Assembly (NCBI RefSeq): GCF_001597735.1
Contig: NZ_LUTS01000004.1
Location: forward strand, 62,001-126,000
DNA: 64,000 nt
DNA from: Neptuniibacter pectenicola
GTDB lineage: Bacteria > Pseudomonadota > Gammaproteobacteria > Pseudomonadales > Balneatricaceae
Reading direction: 5' to 3'
Shown here: one piece after another, positions 18,301 to 26,519 of the stretch
How the letters are laid out: each line of letters begins with the position of its first letter
Position numbering within the stretch: the stretch's first letter is position 1
Notes under the pieces: generated by a model
What the model was told of the DNA's origin: nothing
Database searches by the model: none
Seen by the model: only the letters and a program-made list of their open reading frames with translations
Made by a program: the position numbers and the translations under genes

Positions 18301-19319
18301 GATGCGGATAAGCCACCAATAAACGCGAACGTTGCGAGCTGTTTGTAGTCAGCGGCTAGGGGCAGCATGAGTACGAATGTATCCGCATCCACATTAGTGC
18401 CATCAAAGTAGAGCACCCCGGCGGTGGAAATGGGGAGGACAAAAGCGGACAGCAGAATGAGATAGAGGGGAAATAACCAGCGGGCGAGCTTTAGGTGGCC
18501 GGCATTGGTGTTTTCCACGATAGTGACGTGAAATTGACGCGGCAGGCAGATGACGGCCGCGCAAGCCAGCAGTGTTTCTGTCAAAAAACTGCCTTCAAGG
18601 AGCGAGGTTGTGTAATTGTTGTTGTTATTGAGCTGTAGGGCGATATTGTAGGCTAGGTCATCAAACCCGTTAAACACTTCAAATGTCACGAACAAGCCGA
18701 CCGCGATAAATGCGGCAAGTTTTACAATAGATTCGAAAGCCACTGCGAGCACTAAGCCTTCGTGATGCTCGGTGGCGTCTATCTGTCGCGTACCAAAAAG
18801 GATGGCGAAGATAGCCATGACAATGGCGACAAAGAGCGCCGTGTCGCTCCCTTTACTGATGACCTCCTCTGTTCCAGGGGTTAAGGCGTTGTAGCTTATC
18901 GCTACCGCCTTAAGCTGCATAGCAATGTAGGGCATAGTGCCAGTGACAGCGATGATGGTTACAAGTACGGCTAAGGCCTGACTCTTACCGTAACGGGATG
19001 AGATGAAATCGGAGATGGTTGTTATATTTTGCTGCTTACTGATCAACACCATCTTTTCAATCAGCTGCCAGCCAAAAATAAATACGATAACGGGGCCGAG
19101 GTAGGTGGCCAGAAATTCCCAACCGTTTGTGCTGGCTCGGCCTACCGCGCCATAAAAAGTCCAAGAGGAGCAGTAGACGGCAAGGGAGAGTGAGTAGATG
19201 ACAGGTCTACTGACAGATCGGATGTTGCTGTGGGCTTTTTTGTCACCGTAGTAAGCGATGGCAAACAGCAAGCCTAGGTAGGCAAGCGATATAAGAATTA
19301 TCGACCAACCTGAAAGCAT
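15378..19319 (-). CDS. crbS: Hybrid histidine kinase with sodium:solute symporter domain, CrbS
   Basis: A 1313-residue sensor joining a transporter to a kinase. The N-terminal ~480 residues are a sodium:solute symporter fold with about 12-13 membrane helices. A STAC-like linker and PAS domains follow (ENISLGISVVDQQMR; VPVLIAYLDPERRYLFINKAYA), then a coiled coil, the dimerisation box with His954 in ASASHDLLQPLNAARL, HATPase (NFLSNAIRYT, GLGLGLAI), and a C-terminal receiver with Asp1239 in ILADYHLSE. This is the CrbS/MxtR architecture, which responds to acetate and acts through CrbR. An AAGGA precedes the start on the minus strand. It is divergent from the symporter genes. Confidence 0.9.
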   Translation of the reverse strand: MLSGWSIILISLAYLGLLFAIAYYGDKKAHSNIRSVSRPVIYSLSLAVYCSSWTFYGAVGRASTNGWEFLATYLGPVIVFIFGWQLIEKMVLISKQQNITTISDFISSRYGKSQALAVLVTIIAVTGTMPYIAMQLKAVAISYNALTPGTEEVISKGSDTALFVAIVMAIFAILFGTRQIDATEHHEGLVLAVAFESIVKLAAFIAVGLFVTFEVFNGFDDLAYNIALQLNNNNNYTTSLLEGSFLTETLLACAAVICLPRQFHVTIVENTNAGHLKLARWLFPLYLILLSAFVLPISTAGVLYFDGTNVDADTFVLMLPLAADYKQLATFAFIGGLSASTSMVIVASITLATMVCNDIIMPLLFRISWLRLSDNKDVGSLLLRVRRITILCLMILAYFYYRILGDQSPLASFGLLAFVAAAQFLPAIIGGIYWKAGSRNGVLAGLIGGFILWLYTLVLPSFSEAGLLGPEYLNSGIFNIDWLTPTRLFGVDSLDALSHGVFWSLFVNTSLYVLISRYATPRLVDRIQASAFVDVYNKDLTESSRQYGQVTVGDLQMLTERFLGISRTQHAFTGFALQRDEDPPLSDDKATPELIQFTERLLAGVIGASSARIVLVSTLRGKDMHIGDVVTIVDEASQALRFNRSLLQSTIENISLGISVVDQQMRLVAWNRVYVEMFDYPEGLICVGRPIEEVFRFNAAQGEYGPGNNEQQVKKRLSLLKSSQRHSYERFRPNGTVLEVRGNPMPNGGYVNTYMDITTYKHVEEALRESEQNIRIYTDNVPVLIAYLDPERRYLFINKAYAETFHLDRKSISGTPCYEIMSDAEYELRSPYITEALKGKQQRFETTLPTSDGSKRYAEVKYIPHIGDYGDVLGYFSLYQDITERRTAEIALKETNETLEQRVRERTHALSVVNKELRKENTIRSLMEDELRQAKSDADDANIGKTRFLASASHDLLQPLNAARLFTSALAQQSHNSEETSQLVENLNGSLTAAEELITALLDISKLDAGALVPSVSDFSLSDMFNALNTEFTAVAEKKNLTFRFVPCKKVVHSDQQLLRRIIQNFLSNAIRYTQEGKILLGCRRDNNMLRVEVWDTGVGIAEDKLNEVFEEFKRIDNPRHSQVQGLGLGLAITERIANMLGHRLNVRSWPTKGTVFSVEIPLGDPEKAIKPKPEKRGWIHSKGLKGIKALVIDNEPKILEGMSALLNGWECEVHTALSTIDAVAQINQGLEPEIILADYHLSETLTGIMALEEIQPLLSRKVPAIIITADRTEEVKEEIASHSAQLLTKPIRPAALRAMINKTIATARASES

Positions 19320-19637
19320 AAACGAAATTCCTTGGTGAAATTATCAAGTGGTTAGTTTACTTGTTTTTGGCAGGAACCCAATATTTACCTGATTTTTGCA
19401 GAATAACTCAGATATATGTATCTAATTGACTAATACTTTTGTATAGGTGGTTGTTGTTAATAGGTTTTTCTGTTCTGGGCTGGACTCGGCGGAAAACGGT
19501 TAATCGGGGGTGATTGATGGGGAATAAGGTTATATCGAGTCGACTAAAGTTTAGCTTTGTTTGGCGGCGCTGTCTGATAGTCTCTACCTGTCTTAAATTT
19601 TCACCAATTTTTCAATAACAAAAATAAGGATGGTGTT
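19320..19637. other. 318-base intergenic region between divergent crbS and the symporter operon
   Basis: No gene is visible. It must hold the two divergent promoters. Seen here: an inverted repeat AGATA-TATG-TATCT (19410-19423); an AGTCGACT palindrome (19538-19545) inside CGAGTCGACTAAAGT, which resembles CGAGACTAAGGT upstream of acs (12344-12355); and a Shine-Dalgarno AAGGA before the DUF4212 gene. For crbS a weak minus-strand -35/-10 pair (TTGGGT, TAAACT, 16-base spacer) is possible. No promoter can be called with confidence. Confidence 0.4.
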
Positions 19638-19898
19638 ATGTCAATTAGTAATGAGCAGGCGCAAGCCTACTGGCGCGAAAATTTGCGCATCATTATGACT
19701 CACCTTGCGATCTGGTTCGTAGTTTCCTACGGCTGCGCAATCCTGTTCGTTGAACAGCTTAACGAAATTCCGTTCTTCGGTTTTCCATTAGGTTTTTGGT
19801 TCGGCCAACAGGGGTCAATCTTCGTATTCGTCGTCTTGATCTGGACTTATGTGTTCAGTATGAACAAGCTTGACGAGAAGTATGACGTTCACGAATAA
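19638..19898 (+). CDS. DUF4212 small subunit of a sodium:solute symporter
   Basis: An 86-residue membrane protein with two hydrophobic helices (about 18-40 and 52-73) and the family pattern AYWRENLRI near the N-terminus and FVFVVLIWTYVFSMNKLDEKY at the end. DUF4212 proteins are encoded directly upstream of one branch of acetate/solute symporters and are thought to be their small partner. AAGGA lies upstream of the ATG, and the symporter gene starts 31 bases after its stop. The family and partner are clear; the mechanistic role is unknown. Confidence 0.92.
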   Translation: MSISNEQAQAYWRENLRIIMTHLAIWFVVSYGCAILFVEQLNEIPFFGFPLGFWFGQQGSIFVFVVLIWTYVFSMNKLDEKYDVHE

Positions 19899-19929
19899 CA
19901 ATAATAATTTCAATTAGGACGGCATTGCT

Positions 19930-21747
19930 ATGAGTCTCGACGTTTTAACTTTTCTCTTTGTAGGTGGCTCCTTTGCGCTATATATCGGTATTGCGATATG
20001 GGCGCGTGCAGGATCAACCAAAGAATTCTACGTGGCAGGCGGTGGTGTACCACCAATTGCAAACGGTATGGCGACAGCCGCTGACTGGATGTCTGCAGCT
20101 TCGTTTATCTCTCTAGCCGGTTTAGTTTCCTTTATCGGTCGTGATGGTTCAGCTTATTTGATGGGTTGGACTGGCGGTTATGTACTGCTAGCGCTTTTGT
20201 TAGCGCCTTACCTACGTAAGTTTGGTAAGTTCACAGTGCCTGACTTTATCGGTGATCGTTACTATTCACAGACTGCTCGCGTAATTGCAGTAGCATGTAC
20301 AATTGTAATCTCTTTCACCTACGTTGCTGGTCAGATGCGTGGTGTTGGTATCGTGTTCTCTCGTTACCTACACGTTGATATCAACACGGGTGTCATTATC
20401 GGTATGGCGATCGTATTCTTCTACGCCGTATTAGGTGGTATGAAGGGTATTACTTATACTCAGGTAGCGCAGTACTGCGTACTTATCCTTGCATTCACCG
20501 TACCTGCACTTTTCCTATCTGCACAGGTTACAGGACATATCCTGCCTCAGATCGGTTTGGGCGCAACACTCGATAATGGTATGTCTGTATTGGCGACGTT
20601 GGATCAGCTTTCAGTTGATTTAGGCTTTAGTCAGTATACTAGCGGTAAGAAGTCTACGATTGATATCTTCTGCTTAACGGTTGCACTAATGTGCGGTACT
20701 GCAGGTCTTCCTCATGTAATCGTACGTTTCTTCACTGTACCTCGTGTTAAAGATGCACGTATCTCTGCAGGTTATGCATTGATCTTCATTGCACTTCTTT
20801 ATACTGCGATTCCTGGTGTAGCGGGTTTTGGTCGTGTAAACCTTATTCAAACACTGAATGGTCCTGATGGTTCTGGTGCGTCTTATGAAGCGCTAAAAAC
20901 CGATGCTAAGTGGTTCCAGCAGTGGGAAAATACAGGTCTGATCGGTTGGAATGACCGTAACGGTGATGGCAAAGTTCAGTATGCTGCTGGCGATGCGTTT
21001 AATGGCGCTAAAGGTAAGCCTGCGTTCCTTGAAGAGCGTGGCGAACACGGCCAGCGTCTAGCAACTAACGCTAAAGATGATGCTAACTTTGATCCAGCTA
21101 AACAGCCGTTTGCTAACGAAGTATATGTCGACCGAGACATTATGGTGTTGGCTAACCCTGATATTGCGCAGCTTCCTAACTGGGTAATTGCGTTAGTAGC
21201 AGCGGGTGCGGTTGCGGCAGCACTCTCTACTGCAGCGGGCTTGTTGTTGGTAATCTCAACAGCTATCTCCCATGACTTGATGAAGAAAACTATCAATCCG
21301 AATATCAGTGATAAGCAGGAGCTTCTTTATGCTCGTCTAGCTGCGATTGTTGCGATTTGTATTGCCGGTTACTTCGGTATTAACCCTCCAGGCTTTGTGG
21401 CTCAGGTTGTTGCCTTGGCATTTGGTTTGGCGTGTGCATCAGTATTCCCTGCAATTATTATGGGTATTTTCTGGACGCGTCATAACTCACAAGGTGCGAT
21501 TGCCGGTATGCTTGTAGGTCTGGTATCTACAATGTGCTACATGTACTACTTCGCATTCGGTAGTGGTACGCCTGACCAGTACTTCTTGGGTATCTCCCCA
21601 GGTGGTTTCGGTACGGTAGGTGCGGTGCTTCATATCGTTGTTGGTTTCGTAGTATCTAGTATGACTGCGGCGCCACCAAAAGAAATTCAGGAGATTGTAG
21701 CGGATCTACGTATTCCACGTGGCGCTACTGAGGCTCATGATCATTAA
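19930..21747 (+). CDS. ActP-like cation:acetate symporter (VC2705-type SSS family)
   Basis: Sodium:solute symporter of 605 residues with about 13 membrane helices, probably for acetate. The family features AGGGVPPIANGMATAADWMSA, FIGDRYY, and the GTAGLPHVIVRFFTVP motif of acetate permeases are seen. Between helices lies an extra soluble insert (about residues 300-400) with an EF-hand-like NDRNGDGKVQY stretch, typical of the subfamily that pairs with DUF4212. AGGA precedes the ATG. Context with acs and CrbS/CrbR supports acetate; other short carboxylates remain possible. Confidence 0.92.
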   Translation: MSLDVLTFLFVGGSFALYIGIAIWARAGSTKEFYVAGGGVPPIANGMATAADWMSAASFISLAGLVSFIGRDGSAYLMGWTGGYVLLALLLAPYLRKFGKFTVPDFIGDRYYSQTARVIAVACTIVISFTYVAGQMRGVGIVFSRYLHVDINTGVIIGMAIVFFYAVLGGMKGITYTQVAQYCVLILAFTVPALFLSAQVTGHILPQIGLGATLDNGMSVLATLDQLSVDLGFSQYTSGKKSTIDIFCLTVALMCGTAGLPHVIVRFFTVPRVKDARISAGYALIFIALLYTAIPGVAGFGRVNLIQTLNGPDGSGASYEALKTDAKWFQQWENTGLIGWNDRNGDGKVQYAAGDAFNGAKGKPAFLEERGEHGQRLATNAKDDANFDPAKQPFANEVYVDRDIMVLANPDIAQLPNWVIALVAAGAVAAALSTAAGLLLVISTAISHDLMKKTINPNISDKQELLYARLAAIVAICIAGYFGINPPGFVAQVVALAFGLACASVFPAIIMGIFWTRHNSQGAIAGMLVGLVSTMCYMYYFAFGSGTPDQYFLGISPGGFGTVGAVLHIVVGFVVSSMTAAPPKEIQEIVADLRIPRGATEAHDH

Positions 21748-21770
21748 GATCGAGTAATCACCTTACTGAA

Positions 21771-21805
21771 AGGGCGCCCAGCGTAGAGTTGGAGCGCCTT
21801 TTTTT
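21771..21805 (+). terminator. Terminator after the symporter gene
   Basis: GGGCGCCCA (21772-21780) pairs, with one bulge, with TGGAGCGCC (21790-21798), followed by seven T. It lies 23 bases after the symporter stop and 25 bases before the next ATG, so some read-through into the DUF294 gene may occur. Confidence 0.8.
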
Positions 21806-21829
21806 GTGAATAAAATAAGGATTATAGAT

Positions 21830-23662
21830 ATGCCTGATTCTTTCAAAATGACAAATCTACCGTTTAGTTTGTTGGATGAAAAAGAGGAGCAAACCCTGCG
21901 CTCAAGTCTGGATATAAGTTACTACCAGAAGGGCGAAGTGATTATGGCGGCCGGTGAGGAGCCAGAAGGTGTGTTCATCATTTTGAAAGGAAGGGTGGGT
22001 GAAAGTGAGGTTGTTGAAGAGGGTGAGACGAGCCGTGAACAGATCTTTGTATATTACACAAATGAGGATTATTTTGGCGGATGGTCAGCCATTCGTGGGA
22101 AGGCGATTCACAATTTTATAGCGGAAGAGGAAACGATCTGCCATATCCTACCCACGAAAACATTATTGGATTTAATGTCCACAAACAGCCTGTTTGCTGA
22201 TTATTTTCAGCAAAACCTTTCCGCTAAAACTGAAATCATGCAGCAGCATGGTAGTAAAGATCAGGATATGGCTGAGTTTATGCTGGCTAAGGTGTCTGAT
22301 GGCTTAGTACGTGAGCCGTTAGTGATTGTGGAAGGCACCTCTATTCGCGAAGCAACGCTGATTATGCGAGAGCATAAATCTGACTGTTTGCTGGTTAGGC
22401 GTGGAAGTCGATATGGCATGGTGACCGGCACCGACTTGCTGGATGCGGTGATTGTCAATGAGATGCCGATGGACACAGACCTTGCCGAGATTGCCAGTTA
22501 CCGTCTGATAACAGTTGAGCCGGATGACTATCTTTTTAATGCCCTAATTATTATGACTCAACAGCGTATCGAACGTGTTGTGGTGATGGCGGGGGCGGAG
22601 ATGAGTGGGATTGTAGAGCTCACTGATGTATTGAGTTATTTCTCTAGTCACTCCCACGTTATTGGTTTGCGAATCGAGCGAGCACAAACGGTTGAGGATC
22701 TTAAAGAGGCCGCGCAAGGTTTAGATGATTTAATCAAGGCCTTAGTTTCACATGGTGTTAAAACGCGTTTTGCTATGGATCTATTAGCCGCCATGAATGG
22801 TCGGATCATCGCTAAATTATTTAATATCATTATGCCTGCGGATATGCAGCCTCACGTCTGTCTTTTGGTCATGGGATCGGAGGGGCGTGGTGAGCAGATA
22901 ATGAAAACGGATCAGGATAATGCTGTCATCTATCGTGATGGGTTAGTTTGGCCCAAGATGCAGGATACATTAAATCGCTTTAGTGAGACTTTGATCGGGT
23001 TCGGTTTTCCTCCCTGTCCGGGTAATATTATGGTGTCAAACCCAGCTTGGGTTCGCTCCTTAGGTGAGTGGACGCAGATGTTGCGAGAGTGGGCTGATAA
23101 ATGTGATAGTGAGTCGCAGATGAACTTGGCGATAGCGATTGATGCTAAGCCGGTAGCGGGTAACCCTGCTATATTTAAAGCGAGCCGAAATTGGTTTATG
23201 CGTCACCTGCGTAACAATGATGTTTTTTTCTCTCATTTTGCAAAAGCGTCGTTAGAGTTTGATACGCCGCTAACATTCTTTGGTAATTTAAAAGATAAAG
23301 GCCATTTAGATATTAAAAAAGGCGGCATATTTCCTATTGTGCATGGCATTCGCACAATTGCGCTTGAGTACCGTATTAAGGCAACCAATACCTTTGAACG
23401 GATAGAGGCGTTAGTTGAGCAAGAGCAGTTACAGCAAAAGCATGGTAGTGAACTGGCTGAGGCGTTAAGTTTGTTTATTAGTTTACGGTTGAGGCAGCAA
23501 ATTAAGCGAATAGAGTGTAGTGATACGGGGCATGATCAGACACCTAACTTAATTGAGTTGCAGTCGTTAGATAAAATGGAGCGTGATCTGTTGCGAGATG
23601 CTTTGCATATAGTGAAAGGTTTTAAAAAGCATCTTGAGCTTAGATATCACCTCGGGGGTTAG
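21830..23662 (+). CDS. cNMP-binding/CBS/DUF294 nucleotidyltransferase-like protein
   Basis: A 610-residue soluble protein. Order: a cyclic-nucleotide-binding-like domain (to ~140, with EEPEGVFIILKGRVGE), a CBS pair (~150-280), the DUF294 nucleotidyltransferase-like domain with GSEGRGEQ and TDQDNAVIY (~345-370), and the DUF294 C-terminal helical domain. Related proteins routinely accompany acetate symporters and the exonuclease that follows. I start at the ATG at 21830, which has AAGG 9 bases upstream; the GTG at 21806 lies in the terminator T-tract. It probably acts as a signal-controlled nucleotidyl- or uridylyltransferase, with unknown target. Confidence 0.88.
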   Translation: MPDSFKMTNLPFSLLDEKEEQTLRSSLDISYYQKGEVIMAAGEEPEGVFIILKGRVGESEVVEEGETSREQIFVYYTNEDYFGGWSAIRGKAIHNFIAEEETICHILPTKTLLDLMSTNSLFADYFQQNLSAKTEIMQQHGSKDQDMAEFMLAKVSDGLVREPLVIVEGTSIREATLIMREHKSDCLLVRRGSRYGMVTGTDLLDAVIVNEMPMDTDLAEIASYRLITVEPDDYLFNALIIMTQQRIERVVVMAGAEMSGIVELTDVLSYFSSHSHVIGLRIERAQTVEDLKEAAQGLDDLIKALVSHGVKTRFAMDLLAAMNGRIIAKLFNIIMPADMQPHVCLLVMGSEGRGEQIMKTDQDNAVIYRDGLVWPKMQDTLNRFSETLIGFGFPPCPGNIMVSNPAWVRSLGEWTQMLREWADKCDSESQMNLAIAIDAKPVAGNPAIFKASRNWFMRHLRNNDVFFSHFAKASLEFDTPLTFFGNLKDKGHLDIKKGGIFPIVHGIRTIALEYRIKATNTFERIEALVEQEQLQQKHGSELAEALSLFISLRLRQQIKRIECSDTGHDQTPNLIELQSLDKMERDLLRDALHIVKGFKKHLELRYHLGG

Positions 23663-23665
23663 TTG

Positions 23666-24295
23666 ATGATAATACCCAGAGCGGTTAGACGAATAAAAGA
23701 GAAATATGACCATAAATCAGGCCCGTTTGCGCACCTGTTTGAGTCTTATAATGGTGATGAAGTTGTATCGCTGGATTGCGAGACGACTAGCTTAGATGTA
23801 AAGCAGGGCGAGATCGTATCTATAGGTGCGGTTAAAATTAGGGGACGCAAGGTACTCACCAGTGATCGGCTTGATATTAAATTAAAACCGCCAAAATCAC
23901 TGACGGGCGATTCAATAAAGATCCATAAAATCCGTGAAAGCGATTTGGCTGAAGGGATTGATATCCAAGATGCTTTGCAGCAAGTGCTGGAGTTTGTCGG
24001 TAATCGCCCTATTTTAGGTTACTACGTAAATTACGATATTAGGATGCTAGACAAATTCATCAGGCCGTTGTACGGGTTTGGTTTGCCGAACAAGGCGGTT
24101 GAGTTGTCTCATGTCTATCACGATATTATTAAATGGAAGTCTGTCGGCGGAAATGTTGATTTACGTTTTGACACTATATCCAAAAAATTAGACATACCAA
24201 TGCTTGAGCGCCATACCGCTATTGGGGATGCGTTAACCGTGGCGCTGATGTATGTGCGGTTAAAATACGGTGATCCGCCTGAGGCGCATTACTAA
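23666..24295 (+). CDS. DnaQ-like 3'-5' exonuclease (DEDDh family)
   Basis: A 209-residue exonuclease of the DNA polymerase III epsilon family. Exo I is SLDCETTSLD, with the metal-binding Asp and Glu; Exo II contains GYYVNYDIRMLDK; Exo III is HTAIGDALTVALMY with the His and Asp. It starts three bases after the DUF294 stop with GGGGG upstream; a TTG codon immediately before the ATG is an alternative start. The constant pairing with DUF294 and symporter genes suggests a role in nucleotide signalling or turnover, not replication, but that is inference. Confidence 0.88.
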   Translation: MIIPRAVRRIKEKYDHKSGPFAHLFESYNGDEVVSLDCETTSLDVKQGEIVSIGAVKIRGRKVLTSDRLDIKLKPPKSLTGDSIKIHKIRESDLAEGIDIQDALQQVLEFVGNRPILGYYVNYDIRMLDKFIRPLYGFGLPNKAVELSHVYHDIIKWKSVGGNVDLRFDTISKKLDIPMLERHTAIGDALTVALMYVRLKYGDPPEAHY

Positions 24296-24318
24296 CAGAT
24301 TGATATGTCAAAAGATTA

Positions 24319-24341
24319 ACGGGCCTAATGGCCCGTTTTTT
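24319..24341 (+). terminator. Terminator of the exonuclease gene
   Basis: ACGGGCC (24319-24325), loop TAAT, GGCCCGT (24330-24336), then a run of T. It closes the acetate module. Its right arm and T-tract coincide with a sigma-54 promoter element for fliE. Confidence 0.93.
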
Positions 24342-24344
24342 GCT
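24329..24344 (+). promoter_or_regulatory. Sigma-54 (-24/-12) promoter of fliE operon
   Basis: TGGCCCGTTTTTTGCT matches the consensus TGGCACG-N4-TTGCW with the obligatory GG (24330-24331), ten bases, and GC (24342-24343). Transcription would begin near 24355, about 115 bases before the fliE start. fliE is a sigma-54 promoter in Pseudomonas, under FleQ/FleR. The overlap with the upstream terminator is unusual. Confidence 0.7.
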
Positions 24345-24469
24345 TTATTTGTACCATAAGTGCTCATTAATGGATTAAATAGACAAAATAATGACATTAA
24401 TTTGTTATCCTCTATTGATGAAGCGCTAAGTGTGATTATAATGTCAATAAATTGCCGCTTGGTGTTGGT

Positions 24470-24823
24470 ATGATCGAAAGAGCAGATATAAACAGCGTTC
24501 TTATGCAGATGCGGACGATTAAAGCGCAAGTTCAGGCTACATCTTCAGACGTTTCGCATGTGGCGCCCCAAGGCTTGAAAGAAAGTAATGGTATTGGGCG
24601 TACATCGTTTGGCGATATCTTAAAAACAGCGGTTGATGGTGTTAATGATGCGCAGGCAGATGCCAAAAAGTTGGCGGTCGCATATGAGCAAGGTGATTCG
24701 AGTATTGATTTACCGCAAGTAATGATTGCGGCCGAGAAGGCTTCTGTGTCTTTTCAAGCTATGACTCAAGTAAGAAATCGCTTGGTGTCGGCTTATGAAG
24801 ATATTATGAAAATGCCTATCTAA
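24470..24823 (+). CDS. fliE: Flagellar basal body protein FliE
   Basis: FliE joins the MS ring to the proximal rod and is among the first exported proteins. The 117-residue product starts MIERADINSVLMQMRTI, the normal FliE N-terminus, and ends with the conserved QVMIAAEKASVSFQAMTQVRNRLVSAYEDIMKMPI helix. I use the ATG at 24470; an in-frame TTG at 24452 would add six residues. It is the first gene of fliEFGHIJ and follows a sigma-54 site. Confidence 0.95.
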   Translation: MIERADINSVLMQMRTIKAQVQATSSDVSHVAPQGLKESNGIGRTSFGDILKTAVDGVNDAQADAKKLAVAYEQGDSSIDLPQVMIAAEKASVSFQAMTQVRNRLVSAYEDIMKMPI

Positions 24824-24845
24824 TAAAAATAGAAATTCAAGGTGA

Positions 24846-26519
24846 ATGGCTGTGGCTGGTGGTCCTGAAACGTTAAGTGGAAACCCAATGCAAGGTTTTA
24901 ATAAACTGGGCATTGTACGTCAAATTGGTTTGATGGTTGGGTTGGCTGCCAGTGTTGCTATCGGTTTTGCTGTGGTTCTTTGGTCACAAAAACCGGAACA
25001 GCGTGTTCTCTTTAGTAACCTTTCTTTTTCTGATGCGAATCAGATCATCGAACAACTTCGTTTATATAATGTACCTTATAATTTTGATGCGGATGGTCGA
25101 GCCATACTGGTCCCTGATGAGTATGTTCACCAAGCGCGTTTAAAGCTAGCCGCTGAAGGTTTTACCGCCGATAAAACGGTTGGCTTTGAAATTATGGATA
25201 AAGAACAAAGTCTAGGTACGAGTCAGTTTATGGAAACGACACGTTATAGACGAGGTTTAGAAGGTGAGTTGGCGCGTACTATATCCAGTATGACCTCAAT
25301 TCGTAATGCGCGTGTTCATCTCGCTATACCTAAAGATACCGTGTTTATTCGCGATACCCGTAAGCCTACGGCTTCTGTTTTTCTAGAGCTTTTTTCCGGT
25401 CGAGCACTAGAGCGTGATCAAGTTGCCTCGATTGCTAACCTTGTGGCCTCCAGTATTCCTTCGCTTAATGTTAAAGACGTGACCGTTGTTGATCAGCGTG
25501 GTCGCCTGCTTAATATGCGTGATAAAGATGTGAATGTGGTTTTAGCGGCAAAGCAGCTTGAATATACGCGCAGTCTTGAAGGTACGTTGCTAAATAGAGT
25601 TAACAGTATTCTGCAGCCGGTTGTAGGTATGGGGCGCTTTCGTGCAGAAGTGTCAGCAGATGTCGACTTTACAGCCGTTGAGCAGACCGATGAACTTTAT
25701 AACCCTGATCTGCCTGCGCTGCGTAGTGAGCAAACCATGGATGAGTCGCGTGTAGGCGGTAATGCTGCGGTGGGCGTGCCTGGTGCGCTTTCTAATCAGC
25801 CGCCGGGGCCAAGTAGTGTGCCTGAGCAAGCGGGAGCGGGTGAAGGTGGTGCTGACGCGGTTGGTGCACCGGGCTCTGCGCGTAAACAAGCGACGCGTAA
25901 CTATGAATTAGATCGCACGATTAGCTACACAAAACACCAGCAAGGGCGTGTAAGGCGCCTAACGGTAGCAGTAGTGGTCGATGATCTCTCCAGTATTAAT
26001 CCAGAGAGTGGCGAAGCGGTTAGAACGCCATGGGATCAGAATGAGCTTCAGCGGTTACGTATTCTTGTCCAGGATGCGGTTGGATTCTCTGCGTTACGTG
26101 GTGATAGCGTGAATGTCGTTAATACCCCGTTTGTTGCTGAAGAGCCGATAGTGACTGAAGATACGCCCATTTGGAAACAGGATTGGATTTGGGATATTGT
26201 TAAGCAAGCGATGGCTGTTATTTTTGTTCTAGTGTTGGTTTTTGGTATTTTAAGGCCGATTCTACGGAACTTAGCAACGGCAGGTACCGCTGGAAATGTT
26301 GCAGGTTTGGGTGCGGCGGGTGATGTGAGTGCCGAGCTTGCTGGTTTAGATGGCGCTGATTTTTCTTCCGATTCAGTGACCTTTGGTAGTGATGATGAGC
26401 TGTTGCCTACGCCCAATGAAAGTTTTGATTATCAGTTAAATGCAATTCGCAGTATGGTCGCTGAAGACCCTGCAAGAGTGGCGCAGGCTGTTAAACAGTG
26501 GGTAGGTGATAATGAGTGA
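24846..26519 (+). CDS. fliF: Flagellar MS-ring protein FliF
   Basis: FliF forms the membrane MS ring that seats the export gate and binds FliG. A 557-residue protein with membrane helices at about 27-46 (GLMVGLAASVAIGFAVVLW) and 446-472, enclosing the periplasmic ring-building domains (YscJ-like, then FliF_C). The C-terminal tail (DYQLNAIRSMVAEDPARVAQ) is the FliG-binding helix. AAGGTG precedes the ATG. The stop codon overlaps the fliG start. Confidence 0.97.
   Translation: MAVAGGPETLSGNPMQGFNKLGIVRQIGLMVGLAASVAIGFAVVLWSQKPEQRVLFSNLSFSDANQIIEQLRLYNVPYNFDADGRAILVPDEYVHQARLKLAAEGFTADKTVGFEIMDKEQSLGTSQFMETTRYRRGLEGELARTISSMTSIRNARVHLAIPKDTVFIRDTRKPTASVFLELFSGRALERDQVASIANLVASSIPSLNVKDVTVVDQRGRLLNMRDKDVNVVLAAKQLEYTRSLEGTLLNRVNSILQPVVGMGRFRAEVSADVDFTAVEQTDELYNPDLPALRSEQTMDESRVGGNAAVGVPGALSNQPPGPSSVPEQAGAGEGGADAVGAPGSARKQATRNYELDRTISYTKHQQGRVRRLTVAVVVDDLSSINPESGEAVRTPWDQNELQRLRILVQDAVGFSALRGDSVNVVNTPFVAEEPIVTEDTPIWKQDWIWDIVKQAMAVIFVLVLVFGILRPILRNLATAGTAGNVAGLGAAGDVSAELAGLDGADFSSDSVTFGSDDELLPTPNESFDYQLNAIRSMVAEDPARVAQAVKQWVGDNE

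Noticed and set aside
19477-19490. GG-N10-GC spacing upstream of the DUF4212 gene
   Set aside because: The -12 element is CGGC, not TTGC, and nothing suggests sigma-54 control of this operon.
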